Source of the DNA: Lanius collurio
Taxonomy: Eukaryota > Chordata > Aves > Passeriformes > Laniidae
Direction of reading: 5' to 3'
Length of the DNA stretch: 64,000 nucleotides
NCBI GenBank assembly: GCA_020086605.1
Contig: JACBWW010000016.1
Span: 13,223,998 to 13,287,997, forward strand
Notes under the pieces: generated by a model
What the model was told of the DNA's origin: nothing
Databases searched by the model: none
Seen by the model: the letters and a program-made list of their open reading frames with translations, nothing else
Made by a program: the position numbers and the translations under genes
Shown: positions 1-10,575 of the stretch, in pieces
Position numbering within the stretch: position 1 is the stretch's first letter
Layout of the letters: every line of letters starts with the position of its first letter

Positions 1-3000
1 CTCTAATTTTAAAGCTAGATATAAAATCAAACAGGTCCAGTAGACACTAGTTATCTACAGCTGCATACATATACAGTCACTTCATTGCTTGTATTTTTGT
101 ATTAAGGAGGTAATACATGTAAACCTGGCAAACATAGGATAATTCTCATCAGTACTAACATATGTGGCATATAATGGTTGTAAAGACTAGATTTATGTTT
201 GCTGAGAATCTCTCACTTCACATTTTTATAGGTAATGTTGTTACCACCACTTAGATTTGAAGTTTTACTCAACTGTTCCTCTTTTTCAAACCCTCCAGTT
301 TCTTAAGAAAATTTGTTTTTAAAAGAGAGTACCTTCAAAATCATAACTCAATTTTGTTTATTGCAGCTAAAATATGTCTACAACTTTATCTCATTCTGTC
401 TAGGGAAATCTGCTTTTCTCTGTCCACTCTCCCCCATCCCAGTTTCTTTAATTCCTCTCCCCATAAAGTTAGGGGCAGCTCTTGAAACCAACCTGATGCC
501 TTGAACTCAACATCTCTAGTATTTTCTACTTGCTTCCCTATCTTATTCCATCAAATTCAAGTTTCTACAAAATTTCAAGTACACTCGCTTTTATTTAATT
601 AATCTCTCATATTATTTAATTTACTTTTCCAGTAGCTGCCTGTCCGTTTCATTTGTGGGCTTCTCATATTTCAATTTGGTTTTAATTTTTGTCCTTCTAA
701 GTCTGATATTGTTGATTTCCTTCAACCAGGCAATTGCTCTGTATTTATCTTCTGATGCTGCAAACATTTTAAGAGAATAAACTGATCACATAGGAGTGTA
801 GAAGAAAATTAGAATTAAGATAGGATGGAAAGGTGTTCTGGGAACTGTGTAACTATTCAGAACATTAGGTTATTTACTATCCTGTGACACACAGTTTATG
901 AATAATCCTTACTTGGACATAAGCCTTTCTGTACTTTTGTCTCCTCTCCTAAAATGTGAAGAGCTGTTCTTCCATCATACACTGTTTTAAGAAAAATCCA
1001 TTAAAAAATGAAATGGACAGCTACAACAATAATTTAAGTACTTCAAGACTTGCACCAAAGCTTGGGGTGTTTAGTTCAAAAATTAAGTAGAGCTGATCTG
1101 TACACTGCACTTAATTGATTCCTTTGGAAAGGGAATTACCTCTAAATTTTAGTGAAGCAATATCAGAAACAAGAAAAAAGAATGAAGTTCATAGAAATAA
1201 AGGCAAATTGAGACTGTCCTTCAGGAAAGAGATGTCTGAATTGTGCCTTTGGCCATGGGTAAGAAGGGAGGGAGACACAGGCTTAAAGATCTGTGAATAG
1301 CAGAAATACGAAGCAATGGCATGCCAATAGCTACAGCAAATGTTTGTAAATTGAAATACTGTTTTACTTTGGAGAGATCTGCTTATTAATTCACAAACAG
1401 CAGACGTACTTTGCTGGGCATACAGCTTCTATTTCCCCATTATGCACAGATTCATGGCTCAGTACCTAACATGCTGGCAGATGAAAACATTTTGAAAAAA
1501 ATATTTTTTATACATTCTGTTGTGTTAAATTCAGTTACATGGCATCTGATTAGGCTGCTGGAAGCTAGAGTGATGAATTGCAAGAAAACATGATGAGACA
1601 TAACAAGTTGCAACAAAGTTGGCCAGAGTGTAAGAAATGTGCATGAGGCAGTGAGTTAAAAAGATACAAAGGTATGAATCCAAATGATCAACTACATCTA
1701 AGTAGCACACCATATAGTGTGAGGGGTAATAACAAGAAATGTTTATTTCTTTGGTCTTATGCTCCATTTTGCTGTTATACCTTTGAATAAAGAACAGCTC
1801 ATGAAGGCGACAAGAAATTGGAACAGCAGCGGGCAATTGGTGAGACACAGAGAGGCTCTGATTCCTTCACCACGTGTCAGGAGGGAAGATGCTTTATGGG
1901 GACCACGAGGCTACCACTGGGACACCAAAGTGAACAGGGCTTGCTGCCTTGAATCTTTCTCACAGTTATATTAAAAAGACTGTTGAAATTTGCTGCTGTG
2001 CATGTCACAGAATATATATTTATCCAAAAAAGTCAGCAAAATTTGGACTGCGTTTTCCCCCTCAATTTGTGTTTCAGGCATTACACTATATTTGGAGTAT
2101 GAACAGTACCTTTGACTTCTTTAGAGTGCAGTATGTTTAGCCTGACAGAGTATATGGAGCAAACACCTGCCTATTTGAAGAGAAAGTGGATTTAGGAATG
2201 ATGGAATAGACTCTTGTGGTGTGCTTTGTTTGGTTTATTTATTTCTATTTACCAATGAGTCAAAAGGCTTACAAACTTCAGGTTTTTCTGGTCTCCTAAG
2301 ACAGGCATAGTATATTTTATAGGCAAAAGAAGGCATAACTGCTATATTTCTCTGTAATTCGAAGAACCTTCATCTTCTGCACTTTGTATATCATTTCAGA
2401 CTCCGAAAAATCTCATATAGCTTTTGGACCTGTTTCTCAAGCCAGTAAGTAAATTCCCTTTACTACTCTGTGAAGCATTGTAAAAGGAAGAGGAAGAATA
2501 GGGAATCCTTATTATATTGTATCATCATAACCATTTGAAGAAATACAGATGGAGTATTACAAAAACATAAAGCAAAATATAGGAGTGGAAAAAGAACTAT
2601 CTGTGCATGTACATGATGTACATTAAGGGCAAAACCAACATGAGGAGAGAGTACTGCAGCAGAAACACAACAGCAGCCTTTGGGATAACTCAGAATTTTA
2701 GTGAGGCACTGACTTGAGAAAGGCACCAGCCAAATTTACCTAAGGGTAAGGTCAACAACTTCAACAACTACTTCAACTCTGCCTTTCAGTTTTAAGATGT
2801 TGGGTGCCTGAATCAGCTGATCAGAAAAGCACTGGTAAGAACAGTGAAAGGGAATCCATACTATTTGAAAAAACCCCACCCCTTGATACCCCTGATACTA
2901 TCCTGACACAAGATATGTTTGAGGGCAGCTGCAATGCAACATCACTGGATGTCAAAACCCTGCACAGATGGTACCTAACAGAGGAAAGAAAACATTTGTT

Positions 3001-5199
3001 TTCTTTGGATTCCGTTTTTTCTCTTTCTTCCTTAATTTGGGTAATCTGTATCTCATTTGCTATTTTAATAAAATGATAAACACAGCATAACTGAGGTGGC
3101 CAAGAATTTTATTCTGTCAAGAATAAATGACCAAGTGACCAATTTCTGGTGCAGCTGTGTATGGAATCCCTTTAAAAGACACCCTGGGGACTGATTTCAG
3201 ATGCATTGAGCATCATCACAGTGGCTTCCAGTGAACTTCTGTATATTCTACATCCTCAACATAAAGAGAAAAGGAAAATCCTAACAAAAGGATTCCAGCA
3301 TGGCTGTATTTTCTGGAAGAACAATCAATATGTAAAAATAGTATTACTTATTCAGACTAAAAGTCACTGTAATCTAATGCTCAGTAGAAGATGCTTAGAA
3401 AAGAGTATAACAATAAGAGAGGCAACTAGTGCTGTCTCCCTACTACTATATTCCATCTCAGTCATCTGCAGTCACATATTCTGAGTCATTTCTTAGTGGA
3501 TTTCTTGAATTTGTCTAATTGCTTTTTGAATCCATGTGAATTCTATTATCTACAGCCCCCCAGCATTTTTTAGCTGCTATTATCTACTATTATGTATTGT
3601 TTGATTTTAACCTGCTATCTGACAATATAATCCGAAGCCTATTTTTCTTGTATGATGAGAGACAGTGAATAATTGTTCCCTAATCACCTTCTCCATGCTA
3701 TTCTGACTTTATGGAGTTTTATTATATCCCTCATCAGTCATCTATCCCAGACTGAAAAGCATCTAGTTATTCTTTGTACAGAAAACAGTTCCATACTTGT
3801 GATCATCCCATCTCCCTTTCTCTGTAACTTCCTGGATTCTAACTGCAGTTAAAAAAGGGGTGAGAAGGAGGTTGGGAAGGAAAGTTTCTAAAATATCTGG
3901 TTTGTGAGAGCACCATGGACTCAATGAAATAATGATTGTTCCTCTCTTAATAGTTTTTGCTCATGACTGAGCAGTGAGCTATAGTTTTATAGTTTTGTTT
4001 TAGCTAATTTGTTGGGCTGTGGTTTTTATATGTTCTCCAGCTAGCTTTTGCAATTCCAAGATCTCTTTCCTCAGCAGCAATTGCTCAGACATTTTGCAAG
4101 TAAAGTTAGGAATGTTTTTCCTATATGCCCTTGAGTTGGGACACAGGAACAGGACCTTCAATATTCAAGATCTGTATGGATCTTTCATGATTTGTGGTAT
4201 TTGTGGTTTCCCATTTACTGCTTAGAAAGAATGGAAGAAAGCAAAACAAATAGAAAAAGAAATCTCTGTGAAACTTGAGGAGCTTTTGTGGGTTTCCTAT
4301 TACTTTAATACTATATTTAATATCAAAGAAATTAAGTAGCTGTCGGTCTAAGATGGGAAAATCAATTCTTATTTGACATTTAATTTGTACTTTTGAGATG
4401 CAATGTAACAGTAGTAAAGTAAAAAGGTTCTGACTTTCCTATTGGTTGATTTCAAAGCTTTGATTAAACTTTTCATTTTAAGAGTTTCAATTTTTTATTT
4501 GACATTTTTACCAAGGTTGCCAAATCTCTGACTGTTTTAAATGAGAAAAGAGAATAAGATGTCATTTCCTATGCATAAATCCCAGGTTTTTGAACAACAT
4601 TTCCTTGGAATCTGCATCAACATTTCACTAGAAATTCACAATGTAAAGAATTTGAAGAGACAGAAAAGTCATAATACAAGTATTAGACCAGCTGTATTCA
4701 TCATCTCATCCTGTATCAATTTCAGACTGTTTGCAAGACAAGGAATTTTTTTTAGTCTTCTATGAAAAAGCCTGAACAATCTTATACTGTGGAACAAAGA
4801 AACACACAGCAAGGCTGTGCAATTAAGCCCTTTCCAGTGAAAGCAGAGCAGATAACAAAGCATTTCAGGCTTCACATCTTTCTTAAATTGTGCATTCTAC
4901 ATTTTTTCTATCCCTATTTCTTTCTGTATTTGCCTTTAGAAACACCACTACATGCTGTAAATATCCCCACAACCACATGTTAGTGGCTGCAACTCAGCAA
5001 TGAAGTCATGTTCTCTGGTCTGGAGCTGAAACAAGATCTAACCTTATTCCCACTGACAGCAGTAAAAATACTTACAATGGAAAATATACTGTTAAAATTA
5101 GTGTCCCTTTAAGTATCAATTGCATTATTTCATGACTGAACTTATTTAGTCATGAATAAAGCCAGATACTGCAAATATTTATAACTAAATGGTGTGCTG
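1..5199. other. Unassigned AT-rich non-coding DNA
   Basis: No gene, RNA gene or interspersed repeat is recognised. Open frames reach 105 codons (1848-1531, minus) and 92 codons (3206-3484), with no family resemblance, and pairs on opposite strands overlap (1531-1848 and 1759-1974). The only structured item is the splice-site-like pair at 2790-2834. Confidence 0.7.
2790..2834 (+). other. Possible 45-base exon (splice-site pair)
   Basis: A pyrimidine-containing acceptor (CTCTGCCTTTCAG, ending 2789) and a strong donor (CTG/GTAAGA at 2835) bracket 45 bases. Reading with two carried bases, the segment is open (LRCWVPESADQKST), and its length is a multiple of three. An open frame continues through the donor to 3076 and ends just after an AATAAA near 3065. 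Such pairs arise by chance many times in 64 kb, so this is only a pointer. Confidence 0.12.
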
Positions 5200-5500
5200 G
5201 CAGCAATCTGTCAAAGTGGAATGAGCAGGACCATTGCCATGAGTAAGTGTTGCATGAAGAATGAGTGTTGGACCAAACAAGGCTTCATTCCTGTCACAGG
5301 GATGTAGACAAGGGGGAACTGATCTGGAAGGAAGGCTGCACTTTCTCTCCTTGCCTCTCTGCTCTGGGATGCCCAGTCACCCATTTGGCTGCCCTTGGCT
5401 CCTGCCATGCCAGTGCTGTACCGTGCAAGGAGAGGACACTGCTGTCTCCAGCCTGCTGAGGGGCTGTGGCAGGAATGGAAAGCAAATGTTGCTTTGAGAG
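5200..5500. other. GC-richer unique island, no recognised gene
   Basis: About 300 bases with higher GC than both flanks and several overlapping short open frames on both strands (78, 65, 64 and 63 codons). That many open frames at once follows from low stop-codon content in GC-rich DNA rather than coding. The sequence is not CpG-rich and does not match the CR1 blocks I know. Confidence 0.5.
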
Positions 5501-5806
5501 GGGAGCTACATATTCATTTTGATAGGTAATTACAGATGACTGCTGTGACTAACGTTTTAAATATGTGACAGAGTTAGGATTGTGAATAAATGCTTTAATG
5601 TAAATAGGTTTGGTAAATTCTCTCAGACAAATATGCTTTTGTTCTGTCAATACAGCACTGAGCAGAACACGGCCCTACTCCTTCTTTAACTTCTCCAGTG
5701 TAATACAAGTAATAAATAACAATATATGCTCATGGGAGGATTTAGTAGTTAGGACATCTTGTTTATTACCTTATGGTATACATAATTCAAGCTTTATTTT
5801 TGTTAC

Positions 5807-5822
5807 TTTTTTTTTTTTTTTT
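5807..5822. repeat. Poly(T) tract, 16 bases
   Basis: Sixteen T bases are followed by AGTAGAC. The tract is pyrimidine-rich and followed by AG, but nothing downstream looks like an exon. Confidence 0.88.
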
Positions 5823-6111
5823 AGTAGACTACTTTTCCATCTTCTTCAATCAGAAGTCAATAAACTACACTTTTGTCCTATGTCTAAGTTGTCAAGGTCT
5901 CTAAGAGAAAATATGTTTTAAAGGAGTAGGAGTTAATGGTCACTCCTGCACCATAAATTGCATTGGCAGACACACTAGTAGCTTGTAGAAGTAAAGATGG
6001 CTTTCTCCTTGAAAGCTCTAATGAGACTGGGGAATAATATACAATCTGTGATTCAGGTACACTGCACTGCAAATTCAGGAGCTTTTAAACAAGTTGTAAT
6101 GCTTAATAATA

Positions 6112-6148
6112 CTGGAAATACATTCCATCCCTGGAAATACATTCCATC
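6112..6148. repeat. 19-bp tandem duplication, two copies
   Basis: The 18-base string CTGGAAATACATTCCATC occurs at 6112-6129 and again, identical, at 6131-6148 after one extra C. Perfect identity points to a recent duplication or purifying copy correction. The flanks are unique. Confidence 0.93.
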
Positions 6149-8104
6149 TGCTCCTTTTCTGAACTCAGCAAGATAAATACTTGTTATATTTGTGGAACTT
6201 AACTGCCTTTGATTTCTACTGCTTTCAAAACACTTAATGATTATTTTATTCATGTGAAAGCAAATGCCCTCAAGGATTGTCTTGAACTCAACCACAATGG
6301 ATAAAAAAGAAAGACACCAAAATCTCCTGGAAACTTCTTGTCAATTTTCAAATAACAGACTTTTAACGCAGTTACTACAAATCTTTGTAATTCACATCAT
6401 CATCATTAAGCATCATAAGTCTCCCAAGACAGTTACAGCCAATAGTGGTATATTAGTTTAATCTTATCTGATGTGCTTTCAGACTATGAAGGCAACGGCT
6501 GATAGAAGAAGAAAACTTGCAAGGAAGGAAATAATGAAATTTTAATACTTAATTGAAGTACTCTGGGAATGTCTTTTTGAAGGAATAAGACAACTTAGGA
6601 CTGGACTTTTTCTAAACAATTAGATGAGTCTTACTTCTAAAGACCAAACTTTGACAGACTCCTAGTTTTATTCTTGCTACCACACTCTTTAAAGCCTGTA
6701 TGAAACCAATGGCTGGGCAGAAACCACAGCCCTGGAAATAACTCAATATGAGTATTAACCTCCGAAGGAACAAGGCTGGTTTAGTCCATAACCTGCCTGC
6801 ATCTGTGACCTGCAACCTGCTCACAGCCAGTGCAAACAAATTATTTCTTTTACTCTTCCTAATCTTTAGAGAGGATCAGACATTATAGCAGTTGCAGTAA
6901 TTAAAGAGTGGAAGTAGTTAATGACCACATATCTCCTTAGTGTCAGTCTTGTAACCTTACTCTATTTTCAAGAGGCAAGTGTACATTCAACTACTCAGAA
7001 TCTGTTTTGTTTTCCAGACTACTGGATCTTATTTCATGAAAGTATTGCAAAGTACTTTCTAGTAATGAAGGTGTAAGAATTTCAAACAAGATAAAATTAA
7101 TTCTTAAGGAAAACAATGAAAATTGAAATCTTAATAGTTGAAACATGTAAAATAAATATATAACAAATAAATATAAATATCTTTTTTAAAAAACAGAAAT
7201 GATAATTTGAAAATCTTAAAACATAAACTTCTGCTATTTTCATTGGAAAATGAAGTTTAACTCAAGAACAACAAAATTTTTTTTGGAAATATGAAATTAA
7301 AACACTGTGAATTAGTAGTTGCTATTCCAAAATAAATTACATGAAAATTATACTGCCAGTCTCAAATTTGAAAAAAAATGTTTTCTTGCAATCATTGTTC
7401 CCTTTTATATTGACACGTTCAGAGCTCCAAAAATTTGGCAAATCTCTTATCCAAACAAATCTTCAGGGAGATCTAGTTTTGTAGTTTGATCCTTAAAATT
7501 GCACAACCTTATTAAGGCAGGAGTTTATAAATGGTTGACTATTTTTATGAGAGCTGTAGATAAAATTTTATACCATGTAGCAGCATTCTTCAGTCCAAGC
7601 TGACAGAAAACTAAAGCATTATTGCAATATTACAGCCTCAGTTTTATAGTTTTGGGTTTCATTGAGGTATAGAATCATTACAGAATGGAATTCTTTCTGC
7701 CATTTATGGCTTCTGCCTTGCAATAAGAGATGCTGTCTATTTGGCCTAGTCAGTGATACTGGGAGCTATTGCCAACAAATGTCATCATTGGAAACTGTTT
7801 TACCAACTTCCTGGAAAAGTGTAGTAGTCCATCTTGCCTCATAATTTCTGCTTTCAAATACTGCTGTTTATTATCCTCTCATTTTGAAATACGATTATAT
7901 AAAACCTGCTATCTGTTACTTGCCACTATTAGAAGACAATATTTCAGACTCTTAACTCAGGAAGTACCAAATTATAGTTATTTTCAACTGCTGAGAGCCA
8001 CATATTCTGTATAACAAATCCTGACCCTTTGGTGTCTTTTAAGACAGAGAAACCATTAATGAACTATTAGAGCTGAAAACAAACTTTGGAAATTGGAAAC
8101 ATTT

Positions 8105-8127
8105 TTATTATTATTATTATTATTATT
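8105..8127. repeat. (TTA)n microsatellite
   Basis: An uninterrupted TTA/ATT run of seven to eight units follows a short T tract. It is the same motif class as the longer array at 10.3 kb, but pure. Confidence 0.92.
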
Positions 8128-8984
8128 CTCTGACCATATTCTGAAGAATCAAACTTATTAGCTGTCTTGAAACTAGAGCAGAGCTTTTAGACCAGTTATC
8201 TCAACTGTGCCAGCTTTTGCAGAACATTTGCATCTGGAAAAGAAGTGGCTGATAACTGGGGGGATAATTGTTACTGATCGTCATTCAGAAAAGGAAAAAT
8301 CAACACTGTACCCTCGACCAAGGATATCTGTGCTTTACAGCCCAATATACAGTAATCAGAATTACAACCTCCTTGGGTTCATATTCATATGTTTCAGGAC
8401 ACTGAGTGCAAAGATGCCTTTTATCAGCTTTGCCAAAGTAGGACATGCATTACCTTTTACTCAGTTCAAGCCATCCTCCTGCCAGCCCTTGGGCTCATGG
8501 CTCCACAACAAGCCCTAAAGCAGATGGAACAGGGAGCAGAGCTAGAGTACCTGCATTCCCCCTGCCACCCTCTCACACTTCAGCTCTGATTGACTTTGAA
8601 GTTAATTCCAGTTGCTGAGTTACTGAAGAGGCCTTTGTGAGCCATCACACCACCAGTGATCTGGTGCAGCATTTTATTTTATGATGGAGGTGGGCATGGA
8701 TAGACTTTTGTGTAGTCATTTTGAGAGGCTCTTACACAACAGCTAAGAGTCCTTTCTCAGGGTACTAGGGGAGGATAATTTGCAGCGATCTGAATTTTAT
8801 ACAAGTTTTCTAAAAAGTCTCCAGTTGACATAATAAATTAATTCTCTTCACTCTAGCAGGATAATCTATCAGCAGGGCTCATTAGCATCTTCCAAAACAA
8901 AGACTCTTCTAAAATCCTGTTGACATCCCTGAAATTTATTGCAAGTCATATCATCCTGTTTTAGAAAACAGTTCTGGAAAGAAC

Positions 8985-9055
8985 CTCTGGAGGTTAATCT
9001 GATCCAGCATAACTCAACAGCCTGTAGACCAGTGGTGAGCTGCAGGACTGCTGCC
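8985..9055 (-). mobile_element. Probable CR1 3'-tail remnant
   Basis: The plus strand reads TCTGGAAAGAACCTCTGGAG, then GTTAATCTGATCCAGCATAA and CTCAACAGCCTGTAGACCAG. This lines up with the inverted CR1 3' end, which typically runs 'tggaagggacctctggaggtcatct-gtccaac...ctca-agcag'. The similarity covers only about 60-70 bases and no coding part remains. It passes directly into the imperfect repeat at 9060-9206. A chance match is possible. Confidence 0.42.
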
Positions 9056-9059
9056 TGTG

Positions 9060-9206
9060 CCAGCCAGCAGGAGCTGCCTCCCAATTGTTATCAATGCCTC
9101 CCGGCAGGCAGAGCCAAAACCTGGCTCCTGACTGCTGTCCATACCTGCAGGCAGTTATAATCAGGAGCTGGCTTCCCACTGCTGGCAGACACAGTTGGGA
9201 AGCTAT
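9060..9206. repeat. Imperfect short repeats, direct and inverted
   Basis: CAGGAGCTGCCTCCCAATTG (about 9068) recurs as CAGGAGCTGGCTTCCCACTG (about 9162). A further variant, CTGGCTCCTGACTGCTG, lies between them near 9121. CAGTTGGGAAGCTATG near 9190 is an imperfect inverted partner of the first unit. The block is GC-richer than its surroundings. It may be a decayed minisatellite or the body of the CR1 remnant that adjoins it at 8985. Confidence 0.5.
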
Positions 9207-10314
9207 GTTTGTAATTATTACAGTGGAATTAAGATACATTTTTTAAATAGTAAAGTACATTTCATTCTAAATTTTGAGTACTTTATTTACTGCCCTTCTT
9301 CCCTTGTTAGAGACAAGACAGTCCATGGGCACTCTTGAAGAGGGTTTCATGATCTCCTGATGACTGCAAAACATTGTGAACATTCTCACTACCAAAGGCA
9401 AGATAAATACAGCATGCATCAATCTTGCTTCTAAATTTGAAAGTGATTTATTCTTTACATTAAAAAAAAGAAGTCATAGACATAATTTTATTTCCAGTAA
9501 AATAGCTAACCGTTTTTACTTCACTTAATGTAAATTTCCATGGCATTTAAAAAGAGAAAACGTTTTTAAAAGTATTACTGAAAAACAAAAAACCCTTCAA
9601 AAAGCAGAACAGGACAAATTTTGGAATAGAAATTAGTCTGAACTCTATGGGAAAACCTAGCTATGAGAGAAAATAAAAACTTACTTTTTGCTAAGGAAGA
9701 AATAATACACCCTAAACTTTGAATCACATTATTTCACTGAGGTCTGAGATAATGACTTCCAGTTTACAGAATCAAAAGGTTCCTATGTAAAAACTGATTA
9801 AATACTATATTGTTACAAAATCAAACTGAGAACCTTCAGAACTACATTTGTGCCTGATTTGGTTTATTTTATGAGATGCAAATGTCACTTGGCCTTTCAC
9901 ATCCACTGTGGAAAGCAGCAGACATCACCACTCCCATGCAGTGCTACAAAGCATCACACACCATGGCTCTATTTTGGTCTGTTGCCCTTCCTTTTTTAGC
10001 ACAGAATGTAATGCTTCCTCAGGATTCTATGTTATATAATGGAGGTAATTACTGTCTTTTCTTACCTGGTATTTGGGTTTTGTTTGAGAAAGATACTGGG
10101 GGAAAATTTTTAAATAAAATGTTCTTTTGGTAGGTCCTGCTGACTTTCCTGGAAATAAAATGCAGGTGCTCCTGCATTCTTATTGTGTATTTAGGTTGGG
10201 TCATTCTCTCCCATTCCTTTGGATATATTTTGTGTCACAGTGTGCTTTCCTAATGTGTTCCAGGCCTGTGACAGTGGCCATAGTATCAGAATAGCAGCCT
10301 TACTGTTGTCTTAG

Positions 10315-10315
10315 A

Positions 10316-10350
<35 letters not shown>

Positions 10351-10404
10351 TACTACTACTATACTACTACTACTACTACTATTAATATCATTATTATTAG
10401 TAGT
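10315..10404. repeat. Compound (ATT)n-(ACT)n microsatellite
   Basis: About eleven uninterrupted ATT units run to 10349. They pass directly into ACT units with one slip (ACTATACT near 10370), then an imperfect tail of ATT and AGT units ends near 10404. The switch from ATT to ACT inside one array fits a point mutation that was then spread by slippage. Its length makes it likely to vary between individuals. Confidence 0.95.
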
Positions 10405-10560
10405 ATTGTTAAAAATTAAGCACACTAGGGAAAATTTATATTCCATGCTTTGTTTCTATTCAGGTGCTTGGCTTTGGTTAGAGAGTGATGTTTATATTTT
10501 CAACCCCTTGCCATGTGTTGATAAAAGAAAAGAATAAATGTCTACACCCAAGTGTCACTT

Positions 10561-10575
10561 AAAAAAAAAAAAAAA
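10561..10575. repeat. Poly(A) tract, 15 bases
   Basis: Fifteen A bases follow CAAGTGTCACTT. An AATAAA hexamer lies about 27 bases upstream (in AAGAATAAATGTC), the arrangement expected of a retrocopy tail, but the 500 bases upstream hold no recognisable transcript-like sequence. Confidence 0.85.

Larger units (their letters stand above)
5501..8984. other. Unassigned AT-rich non-coding DNA
   Basis: Holds the T run at 5807, the 19-bp duplication at 6112, an A/T-only patch at 7130-7190 and the TTA array at 8105. The open frame at 8207-8518 (103 codons) overlaps another in a second frame and matches nothing known. GC rises slightly at 8450-8590 without other signals. Confidence 0.7.

Noticed and set aside
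7669..7690. AGAATCATTACAGAATGG resembling a CR1 terminal repeat
   Set aside because: The following bases do not match the CR1 tail, so the resemblance stops after about 18 bases.
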